Below are positions 21,766 to 32,319 of a stretch of DNA of 64,000 nt, piece after piece. Numbering within the stretch: position 1 is the first letter of the stretch; every line of letters begins with the position of its first letter. Where the stretch lies: positions 22,349-86,348 of the IMG/VR virus record IMGVR_UViG_3300047554_000447. One strand, 5' to 3'. Below the pieces are notes generated by a model. The model saw only the letters and a list, made by a program, of their open reading frames with translations. It searched no databases and was not told the origin of the DNA. This DNA comes from a virus. A program made the position numbers and the translations under genes.

Positions 21766-24498
21766 ATGTCACAACAATTAATTAATATAGGTACAGCAGA
21801 TCAAGGTAACGGCGACCCTATTCGCACAGCATTTAACAAAGTAAATGAAAACTTTACTGAGCTGTTTGAACAAGTGTCGGCTAGCGTAGTAGTAGATACT
21901 ACACCTCCGGCAGCACCTAGTGAAGGAAACCTATGGTGGGATCCCGAAGGCGGTAGACTTTATATTTCATATGATTCTAATTGGATCGATGCTAGTCCAG
22001 TTGATGGTGTTGGCATTAGTTCAACTAATGAATTAGTTAATGGTGCTTACACAGTTAGCCTAGGTAGTAATGGAACTGTAACTTTTCCAGATTTGCTCAC
22101 TATTGCTAACAGCGTTATTGGAAAATCAAGTTCAGTTACAGTTACTGAAGAAACCACAGACGGAACTATTAGTCAGACTACAACTACAGAATCACAGATT
22201 GAAATAGAAGCCGAAAGTATTGTTATTGCAAAAAGAGTTAGGCAGGTCACAGATGACACAGTTGTTGTTACCACTGACGAAGCAGGTTCTTCTGTAACAG
22301 TAAACAACTCGGGCGTCTTTATTAAGAAGTATGCGGAACCTGACGGTCCTAATAATACTTCCTACTTTCAAGTCAGAACAAACAACGGTGCTATATTAGA
22401 AGCCGTTGAAGAAAATGTTGCTGACGAAACCTACGGTAGGGTCATCGCCGCACAGGGCGTAGTTGAAATCGCTACCAGAGCAGATGGCGTTGAAAAGAAT
22501 TGGGGATTTAGCTATGACGGTACTATGGTCGTTCCAACTAACAGTACCGTCCTAGGAACAAATGATCTTACTATTAGAACTGAAAGTGATGGGAATTCGG
22601 GTCTGTTCCTTAACAGTAGTCCGTTAGTTGGCACAGCAGTCCTATATGCTACCAATAATGCTATAATCACTGCTGACTACGATGGCAATCGCAAAGATTG
22701 GAACTTTGACAAGTCGGGAACAATAACAGTTCCATTACTACTGCCAAAGATATTTACAGCAGTACTGGATGAAGAACATATGGTTGTGCCTATTACGCTT
22801 GAGGGAGATCCTTGGCAGTATGGTGTAGAGTTTGCTGTAAACCCAGACGGGTCTGTACAAACACAAATGGATGATCCTAATCCTACTGTAGATCCTGGAT
22901 ATGTACAAGGTTCTGTTTTTAGATTCACTGAAGCGGATCACGGCATTCCCGGTTACACATTTGACATAACACTTAATTTTACTTTTGACGAAGAAGCTGA
23001 AGTATTTGTTACTAATCCATCAGTTACTGCACCTCCGGAGTATCCCGCAACTGTAGAATCACCGGGTGCTATTAAACTTAGTGCAACTGGGTCAACTGTT
23101 GTTCCTGGACAGCAAATTATAGCTAGTGACGCACAAGGTGGTATTACCAATGATTATATAACTGTGTGGGTAGAAGGCGGTGGCACAAACTATCCCGAGA
23201 TAGTTGCAGTACAGCCTGGCTGGACTGTAGTAGGCGAAGGACTTAACTATGTAAGCGTCACCAATGCAGAACTGATTACTCAATTTCCAGGTTCTGTTAT
23301 ATATAGAATAACCACTGCCATTTCTAGTGCAAAAATGGGATATGAATATACCTTTATTGAGCCCGACAGTTCAGAACCAGATCTACAAAATTGGGTATTT
23401 GGCACAGATGGTCAACTAACCGTTCCTGGTGCAATCTTTAGAGATGGCGGATTGTATATGAACAGTAGCGGGTCTACAACTGCCGCATCTGTTTTTGTAA
23501 GCGGTAATTCTGGTGGTGTAATTCTAAGAACAGCAGATAACGCCCAACAAGTCAGTTACGACTTAACATTAGATGTCAACGGCGAAACATCATTTCCAGG
23601 TAGATTGAATTTTTCAGATGGGTCTACACTTGGTGACAACATACTAACAGGTGCTGTTGACAGTGATCTAGGACTAGAAATCAAGCGTATGGTTACAGTT
23701 TCTGGTGCACATATGGGACCAAATAGTCCAGACGTATTACTAGTGGATATAACAGAAGATGATGACATCACGATAGTACAGGCGGGTTGGGAATTAAATA
23801 CTGGTTCAGAAATTGCACCAATTTGGTTACCTGTAGAAACTGTTAGCCGTAATGAAAACATTTACTATTTGATAGCAGTCTCTGGTGTTACGTTTGAAAC
23901 TGGTGTTACCTATACCTTTAGAAATCCTGTACCAGAGTCACAAACATGGTTCATCAGAAATCAAACTGGTGGACTAGTGGCGCCAGGCGGTGCTATCATT
24001 ACTAACGAAACAGCACCATTAGGCGGTGGTGGTACTTACAGAGAGTTAGCTATTGAACTGCCTACACCAGACGAATTAAATGAACACCGCTGGGTGTTTG
24101 ACAATGACGGTGACTTTACTACTCCAGGTAACATTACAGTAACAGGAGGACTATTCACAACCTACGGTGTTGTAGTTGATGTTGCTGTTAATGCTGACAA
24201 CTATCTTGGCCTACACGCTAATCCTAATGCCGGAGTACTGGTAAGATCGTCTGATACAGAGTTAAACTACTCAGATTGGAAATTTGAGGTAGGCGGCAGT
24301 GTAACATTCCCAGACACAAGTGTACAAACAACAGCATATCCTGGCACACTGGCCGCGGCAAGACTTCCGTATTATGATAATACCGAGGCAAGAGATACAG
24401 CGATCACTAGTCCAGAGAACGGCATGATAGTCATAGTCGGTGGTGATGTGTATTTCTACGGTGCGGCACAGTGGCGTCAACTCACAGTAGCGGCTTAA
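21766..24498 (+). CDS. Tail-fibre-like virion protein (910 aa)
   Basis: Starts with the same attachment module as its neighbour (INIGTADQGNGDPIRTAF, NENFTELF), then a GNLWWDPEGGRLYISYDSNW module. Beyond that are repeated beta-strands of the type W-x-F-x-x-x-G-x-V/L-x-P, which recur at intervals. Near the C-terminus FPDTSVQTTAY is followed by a cap (MIVIVGGDVYFYGAAQWRQL). It is probably a fibre with several blades. RBS CGGAGCG precedes the ATG. It belongs to the operon from 14395. Confidence 0.82.
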   Translation: MSQQLINIGTADQGNGDPIRTAFNKVNENFTELFEQVSASVVVDTTPPAAPSEGNLWWDPEGGRLYISYDSNWIDASPVDGVGISSTNELVNGAYTVSLGSNGTVTFPDLLTIANSVIGKSSSVTVTEETTDGTISQTTTTESQIEIEAESIVIAKRVRQVTDDTVVVTTDEAGSSVTVNNSGVFIKKYAEPDGPNNTSYFQVRTNNGAILEAVEENVADETYGRVIAAQGVVEIATRADGVEKNWGFSYDGTMVVPTNSTVLGTNDLTIRTESDGNSGLFLNSSPLVGTAVLYATNNAIITADYDGNRKDWNFDKSGTITVPLLLPKIFTAVLDEEHMVVPITLEGDPWQYGVEFAVNPDGSVQTQMDDPNPTVDPGYVQGSVFRFTEADHGIPGYTFDITLNFTFDEEAEVFVTNPSVTAPPEYPATVESPGAIKLSATGSTVVPGQQIIASDAQGGITNDYITVWVEGGGTNYPEIVAVQPGWTVVGEGLNYVSVTNAELITQFPGSVIYRITTAISSAKMGYEYTFIEPDSSEPDLQNWVFGTDGQLTVPGAIFRDGGLYMNSSGSTTAASVFVSGNSGGVILRTADNAQQVSYDLTLDVNGETSFPGRLNFSDGSTLGDNILTGAVDSDLGLEIKRMVTVSGAHMGPNSPDVLLVDITEDDDITIVQAGWELNTGSEIAPIWLPVETVSRNENIYYLIAVSGVTFETGVTYTFRNPVPESQTWFIRNQTGGLVAPGGAIITNETAPLGGGGTYRELAIELPTPDELNEHRWVFDNDGDFTTPGNITVTGGLFTTYGVVVDVAVNADNYLGLHANPNAGVLVRSSDTELNYSDWKFEVGGSVTFPDTSVQTTAYPGTLAAARLPYYDNTEARDTAITSPENGMIVIVGGDVYFYGAAQWRQLTVAA

Positions 24499-24500
24499 CC

Positions 24501-24508
24501 AATAAATA
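24501..24508 (+). promoter_or_regulatory. Late-type promoter (AATAAATA)
   Basis: AATAAATA, 3 bases after the preceding stop and 20 bases before the ATG at 24529, with CGGAG as ribosome site between them. A clean late promoter layout. Confidence 0.65.
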
Positions 24509-24528
24509 TAAGATACGGAGCAAATTAA

Positions 24529-26130
24529 ATGACAGTACTAACATTTCCAAGTAATCCAACAGAGGGTCAGATATATGATGCTCCAAATGGAATACAATAC
24601 GTCTACGATGGCGTTAAGTGGGCAGGAGAAACCACAACTTCTTCGTCTGTAGCAGTTACAGGTGCCACGCAAGATCGCGTTGCTCCTATGTTTGTTAACG
24701 GTAACAACAATGGAATTACTTTTACATACGATGACGTTACAAACACAATGACTGCAACTGTTACTTCAACAGTTGGAGATACATTATCAAATAACAGTCA
24801 CGAGTTTACTTTAGAAAGTGACGGTACTCTAACATTAGACGGCGAACCGTTTGCTATTCCGGACGTTAGTAACTTTATCACAAGTTCGGCATTAACTGGC
24901 TATGCAACAGAAAATTATGTAACTACTAGAGGATACATTACTAGCAACGGATTGCCAAGTCAAACAAATAATAGTGGAAAATATCTAACCACCGACGGAA
25001 CGACTTTAAGTTGGGGTACTGTTGCTAGTGGAACTACTGATAGTTTAACTAACGGTTCTAATCAAGTTGTACTTGAAGCAGACGGTAGTATCACATTCCC
25101 AACACTGACAACTACTAACTGGAACGACAACGAAAACGATGTAAGTGGCCCTACACTAAAATTAGGTAACGATCCTACAAGTCAAGTTGTTATTACAGGA
25201 CCTACACCTAACAGCGATAATGCTAGTGCCCAACGATTAGTCATACAAGGCCAACAGGGCTATGGCGGTGAAAACAATACCAAAGGCGAAGGTGGCGACG
25301 TTTATATCTGGGCAGGGTCAGGCGGCGATGGCGGAGCTATTGATCCGCGAGGCAATGGCGGTGACGTTAAACTTCGTGGCGGACTAGGTGGTAACGAGGG
25401 TGGATACATTCGCATAGAATCAGGTGATGCTCAAGCAGACAGTGGCTACGGTGGATTCCTAGATCTCAACGCAGGCAATGCTGGTGCTACAGGCGGCACT
25501 GGTGGCAATGTTAATATTAATGCTGGCGGCGGCAACGCACTCGGCGGTAATGTTAATATTAATGCCGGTCAAGGAGATACTAACACTGGCGGTACCATCA
25601 ACATCAGTGGTGGCTACGGTAGTGTTACTGGTGGCAATGTTGAAATCGTTGCAGGCGGTGGCACAACTTCAGGTAATGTTTCTGTATCCACAGGTAACGG
25701 TGGCTGGGTATTTAAGCAGGATGGCTCATTTAGCCTTAACTACGATGAAGTACACATTGCCACTAACAACTGGGGCATAGGAGTAGGCGGCGGAACTGGA
25801 GCAACTGGCGTAGTTTATACGGCTAAGAATTCAGATCTTTCCAGCATTAGAGTTCATGCTACTATTGAAGGTGATGAAGACGGTGATGCTACTGGATTTC
25901 ACATACAGGCCTGTGACATGATGATTGTTAGAAGAATATCAAATACTAATGTTAATACTGTTGACTCTGTGGTATACGGTGTTATCTACACTGGCGCAGG
26001 TCCGTTGGCCTCATTAGACGCACAATGGAACAGTGTATCAAATAAGATTGAAATTACAGCAACCCCAACTAGCACAACCAACAATGTGTATGTAAAAATA
26101 TATGCTACAGAAGTAGCCCGTGGCGATTAA
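24529..26130 (+). CDS. Glycine-rich fibre/adhesin-like virion protein
   Basis: A 533-residue protein beginning TFPSNPTEGQIYDAPNGIQY, a recurring fibre module. Residues about 240-400 are a glycine-rich array (GGDVYIWAGSGGDGGAID, GGNVNINAGGGNALGG, GGTINISGG, GGNVEIVAGGG) with a repeated GG-N/D-V-x-I pattern. Such arrays form stacked beta or polyglycine helices, as in the receptor-binding adhesins (gp38) of T-even-like phages. The C-terminal domain is beta-rich. It may be the tip adhesin, or a triple-helix stalk; which one cannot be told here. Confidence 0.8.
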   Translation: MTVLTFPSNPTEGQIYDAPNGIQYVYDGVKWAGETTTSSSVAVTGATQDRVAPMFVNGNNNGITFTYDDVTNTMTATVTSTVGDTLSNNSHEFTLESDGTLTLDGEPFAIPDVSNFITSSALTGYATENYVTTRGYITSNGLPSQTNNSGKYLTTDGTTLSWGTVASGTTDSLTNGSNQVVLEADGSITFPTLTTTNWNDNENDVSGPTLKLGNDPTSQVVITGPTPNSDNASAQRLVIQGQQGYGGENNTKGEGGDVYIWAGSGGDGGAIDPRGNGGDVKLRGGLGGNEGGYIRIESGDAQADSGYGGFLDLNAGNAGATGGTGGNVNINAGGGNALGGNVNINAGQGDTNTGGTINISGGYGSVTGGNVEIVAGGGTTSGNVSVSTGNGGWVFKQDGSFSLNYDEVHIATNNWGIGVGGGTGATGVVYTAKNSDLSSIRVHATIEGDEDGDATGFHIQACDMMIVRRISNTNVNTVDSVVYGVIYTGAGPLASLDAQWNSVSNKIEITATPTSTTNNVYVKIYATEVARGD

Positions 26131-26145
26131 AAGGAATAATATAAC

Positions 26146-29100
26146 ATGGCAAAGAAAGCATTTGAAATTCAAAGTAGCGACCTAAAGTTAGGTGGTGTTA
26201 ATCTACAAGCAGGTACAACTGGTGTTGTTATTCCTGGAGTTACACAAGCAACAAACTATCGTGTAGAAGAAGTTAATGACAACGGTGACCAAACTACAAC
26301 ATTTACTAGTGCTCCTATTGTTATTGACTATGTAACATACTTAGATTATGATAACAACGGAACATCAACAGGTAGAGCAGAATATATTGTAGAAGAACTA
26401 GATGACGATGGGTATATTGACGAAATTGAGGTAACTGATCAAGGATCATATACAAGCCAAGAACTCTACAATGAAGGTAATGATTTATATGCCTACACTG
26501 GTTTAGAAAGTAATCCGTTTACATCATTTGTTGGTTCAGATTGGACACAGATTCCTTTCCGTCCTAAGATGCGAGCCGGTGAAGTTGAAAACATTGGCGG
26601 AGGAGGCATTGGTGACCTAAGTATTGGTGACAACGATGAATCTATTCTGTCAGACAATGGCGATACCTTTGTTAACTTTAACGGCTTTGATGGCAAACTT
26701 GTTATTGGAACGAACGCAGATAAAAACCTGATAGTTAGTTTGAATGAAAACAATACATCCAAAGAATGGGAATTTGGCACAGACGGTAGTCTAACATTCC
26801 CAGATGGAACGGTTCAAACAACCGCCTACACTGGACAAACTAGTAGTACAGGTCTGCAATATCGTGGATTCTACGCTAGCCTAAACCAAGTATCTGAACA
26901 GGACGAAGATCCATCTATCAATCAGATTGTGTTAAGTCGCAGTAGCAGTATGGTAGGTAGCAACACCGATACAGATACCGGCAACGAAGGGTTTACTGTT
27001 TCAGGGTTGAGCGGTAGCAACATAGTAGCAACTATTAATCTCTACGGTGCTGACCCAGACAACTATATAGACAGCAGTGACATTGTATCTTTTATCACAG
27101 AATATGTTGACAGAGTTCTGTACAATGGTAATACCGTTCGCACATCAGTGTCCAGCATACAATCAGCGTTTAACAGCAATCAAACAGCACTGATTAACAG
27201 CTTGCCCGACAACACTCTAAAAGAGGAAGTAAACTTTCGCGGTATACAAAGCGTATTTGACACTACCGAATTTACCAACACTGGTTCTGGTACTGGGGCT
27301 GTGTTTTTCTTTGCTGGTGATCCCGAGTATGGTAACACCTTAACTTATGATAATCAACTCCAGAGTAAAATAGTTGTTATTCCAGGATCAGGTTATCAAG
27401 TAAATGATGTAATCACTGTACCGGGCACAACCTTGGGAGGTGCTACACCAAGCGATGATATGAGCATCACGGTATCGGTCATTAACGGATCGGGAGGTAT
27501 TGTAGAATTTACAATATCAGGGCAGATGACTGCTGAAAACTATTCCAACTGCTATGTCAAGCACTATATCGAAGCTGGTGCCGATGACGCCTATGACCAG
27601 GGTAACTTTATTGGCACCAACCTCAATCGTTGTGTGTTTACAGCTAGTTCTACTAATCAAAATGAGCTAGTGGTCAGTAGTGTGGATTCAGGTAGTTTAG
27701 CACCATTCATGGTAATCAACCAGTCCGATGCCCCCGGTGACTGGCCTATGATTCTATGGCAAAAGAGCGGTACCCCTGGCGGAGTGGGAACTTATATCAC
27801 AGGTGGATATGATAGTTTAGAAGCCGGTCAATCATCAAAGACCTATACAGCCTATGGTCTATACTACGGTATCAACGAAGTAGTTTCCGGATCAGACACT
27901 GATTGGGGCACAGATAGTAGCTATGGCAGTATGGTCAACAACTCAGTGGGCATATTCTCTACCGTGGCTGTAAACTGCAATATATCCAGCTTTGTGTATC
28001 GTGGTGAATTTGGTGCGGATGATGATGGTGTTAAAACACTAACATCTCAGCTGGCCCTAGGTGGCGTATCAGATATTGGAGATGGTAGTGTATATCAAGT
28101 AGCTAATGGTAATCTAATAGCCGCCTATAATAATACCCTAACTGACGGTAGACCAACTTGGTTGTCTATCACTCCAAGAAGCCCAGATCGTGAAACACTG
28201 GACACACACTATGGCTTTGACAGTAACGGTATGTGGTTTACAGGTGACAATGAAGATACAGCAGAACAACAGCCAGCATATCCAATACACACCACTGCCA
28301 GTTTCCCAGCAGATGCCAAGACAGTGGTAGAATTTGATATCAGTTTAGTCAGTGGCAACGAAGACTGGGGCGTTTGCGTTTACCCAGCAGATGGCATTCC
28401 AGTTTGGTCTTGGCAACCGCATCCATCAAGAATTGCCGCTACGGTTGACACTGACACTGAGGATGATATTGTAGCACAAGCAGAATTAAACGGCTTAAGT
28501 GATAATGCTTCAGGTGCTTTTGTACTACCTGCGGCGATTGACCGAGCAAGATTTACCTACGATCCTTTAGCAGAATTAACTACATTTGAATTGTTAAACG
28601 CAGATGGGTTGACAACATCTAGATGTCAAGTACCAGGACGCCTTGCTCCAGGTAAGGAATATAAGATCGGTTTTGACGCAGACTGGGACAACGCAGGTGT
28701 TGGAGAGAAGAGTTACTTTACTAACTTGAACATTACTGTAGGTGACACTAGTGTTACTAAGACCACAGAGTTTACTATCTCTGGTGAAGTTAAGTTACCT
28801 AACACCATCAAAGGCTTTGTCAACATGCAGGGTCCTTGGAGTAACAGTGAAAACGACACTGAGTTTCAATGTGTAACCACACACGATGGCTTTGCCTATA
28901 TGGGCGGTGAAACAGATTGGATCGATAATAACAACGGAAGAATAGACAAGTACTCATTGACCACAGGTGAACTAGTATGGTCAAAAATAATAGGTGCTGG
29001 TCGCAATGCTCAATTCAACATCAGTTGGACAGGTGGTGCTTATACTTTAGACAGCGTTTCGTTCAGCGGCGAAGGATATCGTACAGGCGAACTACTATAC

Positions 29101-31638
29101 ATAGCCGGCGACAATTTTACCGGTGGTGACGCTGTAGTAAACCGTGCCACAATCACAGTAACAGAAGCAACAACTGACTCTGGCAACATTGTTTCAGCCA
29201 CTATCGCAGGTACAGCACCTAGTGGTACTGGTACTGTTACAAATATTGGTGAAAATTTTCCAGACGCAATGGGGTTTCCTATTTCGCTAGAGTATGACGC
29301 AGTCAACGACAATCTTGTAGTGTTAAGTTATCAAACAAGTTTGTCAGGTGATGCTACTGATATGTACTTAGATCAAGCCACAGTACTTAGACTAGACCCA
29401 GCAAGTGGAGATGTTGTTGACAATGTAACGCTAACTGACCAGGGAGATATGTACCCTTATGATGTGGCTACACACCCAACAACAGGTGCTGCCGCAGTAG
29501 TTGGAGAAAAATTTAACGAGTACATTCAGTTTGGCACACTAACTATGTTGGCCACAGGCAACGGTTACTTTGACATATTGAAATCTAATCTAGACGAAGA
29601 ACACTGGCCAGGTAATCTAATACCAAGTGAACCTGTGGGCAATTTCTTGATTACTGGAACAGGTATTACTGGAACAGCAAGCATTAGTACAGTTAACTAC
29701 TATCCAGGTATAGCCTGTACACCACGACAAGGATCAGGTGCTGTATTTGATGTCATAGCTAATGATGGTGATCCTGGCATTTATTCTGTTACTGTAACTA
29801 ATGGCGGTTCTAACTATCTTGTTGGACATAAGATTAAGATTTTAGGAAGTCAACTAGGCGGCACAGATGTTACTAACGATTTAATTCTTACAGTGACTGC
29901 GATTAATCCAGCAGTTACAGTAAGTGTAAGTGGAACCGCAGATGGCGGAGCACAAACAACCTATACTGGAGTTAGTGGATCTAACTACCAGGTAGGCAGC
30001 GGATTGGTTTTAGATATTAATGTTGACACAATATCTGGCTCAATAACAACTAATATCATGACTGCGGGTTCCAACTATGTAAGCGGCGATGTGGCTATCA
30101 TTGATGGTGCAACCTATGCCAACGGTGTTACAACAACAGACGATACTGAAGTAACAGTTGTTGGCGTAGGCGGTAGCGGTGATGTAACCAGTGTTGCTAC
30201 AAGTAACACTCCTCCAACTGATGCTGTTAGAATCCGTGTTGACGGCATTGACTTTACCACAGTTGGCGGTTCTTGGTCAATGAAACTGAACCTACAAGGT
30301 GAAGCCTTTGTATGGACCCCAGACTGGAACAAAGCCATTGGCGGCGGCGTCAACGATCTATTCCAAGCAGTTGTTTACAGCAAGAACGGTGATAGTATAT
30401 ACGCTGTAGGTAATGGATATTATGAAGTTGGTTATAGTCAAAGTCTAGTGGTCAAGTTTGCCACTAGCGATGGTACTATTGACTTTAGCAAGTATCTTAA
30501 CAGTGATGAAGTAGATGCCTATGCTACTGGTGTAGCCACAATAGGCACTAGCGACATTGTAGTTTCTGGTTATGAATATGTTGTTAGTCTTTCTAGACCT
30601 CAACAATTTGTTGCTAGAATGACTTCAAGCGGCACAGTTGTTTGGAAGAAATTCTACGGTGACGGTAACTGGGGAAATTGGCTGGACGACAACTGTGATG
30701 TACAAGTAGACAGTGACGACAATATCTATGTCACACTTGATTTAGGCGATGACAATCCTAATTGGTCTAATACTGGATTTACTGTGACTAAACTAGATTC
30801 AAATGGTAATCTAATATGGAGTAGATGTCTAAGCGGTAACGACAGTTCCTACCTAGGCAACACCAACGGCAATCGCTGGAGCAGTATCCACGGTGATCAG
30901 TTAATAGTAGCGGGTTACACCAATGAAACAGACGATAACTACCACAACGGCTTATGGGCCAGTTTCCCCACAGACGGATTTGCCTACTTAGGTGGAGAAG
31001 GTGAGTTTGTTCAAATGGGAGCATTCCGTTTCAGCCAGGGTAGAATAAAAGACGGAGAATTAACTACATTCACAGGCGGCAGTTTTACCGCGTCGGAACA
31101 GCCGCAAAACATCACAGCCGTTGCTGACCTTAGAGGATATGCTACTAGAGATCCTCAGGATTCGTTACCACAACATCTACACAAGATGGTAGATCTTAAC
31201 CACGGTGGACTAGTGTTTGGTGATGGTACTAAACAGATCACTGCCGCAGATCAAGTTCCGCAGATTAGAGCAGACAATGACTATTATATTACTGTCAACG
31301 ACAGTGGCAAGCACATCTACTTTAGAAACAACGGCGGCACTGTTTATATCCCAGGATGGTGGTCTAAGAGTTTACCTGTAGGATTTACATTTACTATTGT
31401 TAACCGTGCAGGCGAGGATTGTTATGTAAGTTTAGAAGATGGCGGACCTATTACAACAGGTACAATCCTTGGTGCTGGTAGAAATCTAGAATATCCATCG
31501 TGGGGTATTCCAGACAGCGGTACGGGCAGTATGGTAACACTGATCAAAATAGAAGATGGACACAACTATGATAATGGTAGCCAAGACGGACAAGTTTGGA
31601 TGATCAGTGGTCCTAGCGACACTTACATCAACGACTAA
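26146..31638 (+). CDS. Very large virion protein with beta-propeller-like repeats (1830 aa)
   Basis: An 1830-residue protein. Early on it has the module WEFGTDGSLTFPDGTVQTTAY shared with other fibres here. Residues about 900-1640 hold repeats of the type G-x-x-Y-V/A-x-G ... x-K-x-D/T-x-x-G-x-x-x-W-x-K/R (for example TTGELVWSKII, SSGTVVWKKFYG, SNGNLIWSRCLSG), typical of PQQ/SBBP-like beta-propellers. Two Gly-rich linkers of the type GSNYLVGHKI occur between them. The C-terminus has a cap (FTIVNRAGEDCYVSLEDGG). It probably binds a host surface sugar or protein. Confidence 0.82.
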   Translation: MAKKAFEIQSSDLKLGGVNLQAGTTGVVIPGVTQATNYRVEEVNDNGDQTTTFTSAPIVIDYVTYLDYDNNGTSTGRAEYIVEELDDDGYIDEIEVTDQGSYTSQELYNEGNDLYAYTGLESNPFTSFVGSDWTQIPFRPKMRAGEVENIGGGGIGDLSIGDNDESILSDNGDTFVNFNGFDGKLVIGTNADKNLIVSLNENNTSKEWEFGTDGSLTFPDGTVQTTAYTGQTSSTGLQYRGFYASLNQVSEQDEDPSINQIVLSRSSSMVGSNTDTDTGNEGFTVSGLSGSNIVATINLYGADPDNYIDSSDIVSFITEYVDRVLYNGNTVRTSVSSIQSAFNSNQTALINSLPDNTLKEEVNFRGIQSVFDTTEFTNTGSGTGAVFFFAGDPEYGNTLTYDNQLQSKIVVIPGSGYQVNDVITVPGTTLGGATPSDDMSITVSVINGSGGIVEFTISGQMTAENYSNCYVKHYIEAGADDAYDQGNFIGTNLNRCVFTASSTNQNELVVSSVDSGSLAPFMVINQSDAPGDWPMILWQKSGTPGGVGTYITGGYDSLEAGQSSKTYTAYGLYYGINEVVSGSDTDWGTDSSYGSMVNNSVGIFSTVAVNCNISSFVYRGEFGADDDGVKTLTSQLALGGVSDIGDGSVYQVANGNLIAAYNNTLTDGRPTWLSITPRSPDRETLDTHYGFDSNGMWFTGDNEDTAEQQPAYPIHTTASFPADAKTVVEFDISLVSGNEDWGVCVYPADGIPVWSWQPHPSRIAATVDTDTEDDIVAQAELNGLSDNASGAFVLPAAIDRARFTYDPLAELTTFELLNADGLTTSRCQVPGRLAPGKEYKIGFDADWDNAGVGEKSYFTNLNITVGDTSVTKTTEFTISGEVKLPNTIKGFVNMQGPWSNSENDTEFQCVTTHDGFAYMGGETDWIDNNNGRIDKYSLTTGELVWSKIIGAGRNAQFNISWTGGAYTLDSVSFSGEGYRTGELLYIAGDNFTGGDAVVNRATITVTEATTDSGNIVSATIAGTAPSGTGTVTNIGENFPDAMGFPISLEYDAVNDNLVVLSYQTSLSGDATDMYLDQATVLRLDPASGDVVDNVTLTDQGDMYPYDVATHPTTGAAAVVGEKFNEYIQFGTLTMLATGNGYFDILKSNLDEEHWPGNLIPSEPVGNFLITGTGITGTASISTVNYYPGIACTPRQGSGAVFDVIANDGDPGIYSVTVTNGGSNYLVGHKIKILGSQLGGTDVTNDLILTVTAINPAVTVSVSGTADGGAQTTYTGVSGSNYQVGSGLVLDINVDTISGSITTNIMTAGSNYVSGDVAIIDGATYANGVTTTDDTEVTVVGVGGSGDVTSVATSNTPPTDAVRIRVDGIDFTTVGGSWSMKLNLQGEAFVWTPDWNKAIGGGVNDLFQAVVYSKNGDSIYAVGNGYYEVGYSQSLVVKFATSDGTIDFSKYLNSDEVDAYATGVATIGTSDIVVSGYEYVVSLSRPQQFVARMTSSGTVVWKKFYGDGNWGNWLDDNCDVQVDSDDNIYVTLDLGDDNPNWSNTGFTVTKLDSNGNLIWSRCLSGNDSSYLGNTNGNRWSSIHGDQLIVAGYTNETDDNYHNGLWASFPTDGFAYLGGEGEFVQMGAFRFSQGRIKDGELTTFTGGSFTASEQPQNITAVADLRGYATRDPQDSLPQHLHKMVDLNHGGLVFGDGTKQITAADQVPQIRADNDYYITVNDSGKHIYFRNNGGTVYIPGWWSKSLPVGFTFTIVNRAGEDCYVSLEDGGPITTGTILGAGRNLEYPSWGIPDSGTGSMVTLIKIEDGHNYDNGSQDGQVWMISGPSDTYIND

Positions 31639-31647
31639 GGAACTAGG

Positions 31648-32319
31648 ATGAGTATTATACAAACATTGATGACGTCTACATTGGGAGGGCCTGTAGCAGA
31701 CGGAGCAGTTGGAGATTACGTCTGGGACATTACAAACGAATCTTATACCAGACCAAGCGGTGGTACTGATCCAGTATTGACATCACTGCTGATGCCAAAT
31801 AATTCAACTAAAAATGTACACGTCTTTAGTGGAACTAACTATATTTCAACACAAGGGCACGGTATTGCTTCGTTTTATTTTAACATATGGTTTTATCCTA
31901 CCGGCAACCATGTGGGACTAATGACTGAACAAGGCGGTCCTGTTGAAAATACTGTTTACTTTTACAATGCTCTTGAAATAGGTCTATCAGGAAATATCAA
32001 CGCAGGAGTATGGAATGGAGGAAATATCACCTACGTTACTACTACAGAGTCTGTTACACTAAACGCATGGAATCATTTGTATTTTTATTACAACAACGGT
32101 GCTACTGAGATAGGTGTTGCATTAAATGGTAATCCCCCTCACTTAACCAATGTAACTCGACAAGCCCCGACTACTTCCTACTTCTTATTTGGTGCTCAAT
32201 GCTCAACCTATATGACAAGTAATGTTAGGTTTGCTGGAAAACTAGGAGATGTTACGGGCAGTTCCTATATTCCAGGATCTACTTACAACGACACTAAGAC
32301 TGTTTACGGACTAACTTAA
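31648..32319 (+). CDS. LamG/concanavalin-like virion protein
   Basis: A 223-residue beta-sandwich-type protein. The segment HGIASFYFNIWFYPTG and then TLNAWNHLYFYYNNGATEIGV with LNG matches the core strands of LamG/ConA-like domains, which bind glycans. It is the last gene of the fibre operon and its stop shares the tetranucleotide TTAA with the stop of queC on the other strand. A Rho-independent terminator follows inside queC. Confidence 0.7.
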   Translation: MSIIQTLMTSTLGGPVADGAVGDYVWDITNESYTRPSGGTDPVLTSLLMPNNSTKNVHVFSGTNYISTQGHGIASFYFNIWFYPTGNHVGLMTEQGGPVENTVYFYNALEIGLSGNINAGVWNGGNITYVTTTESVTLNAWNHLYFYYNNGATEIGVALNGNPPHLTNVTRQAPTTSYFLFGAQCSTYMTSNVRFAGKLGDVTGSSYIPGSTYNDTKTVYGLT

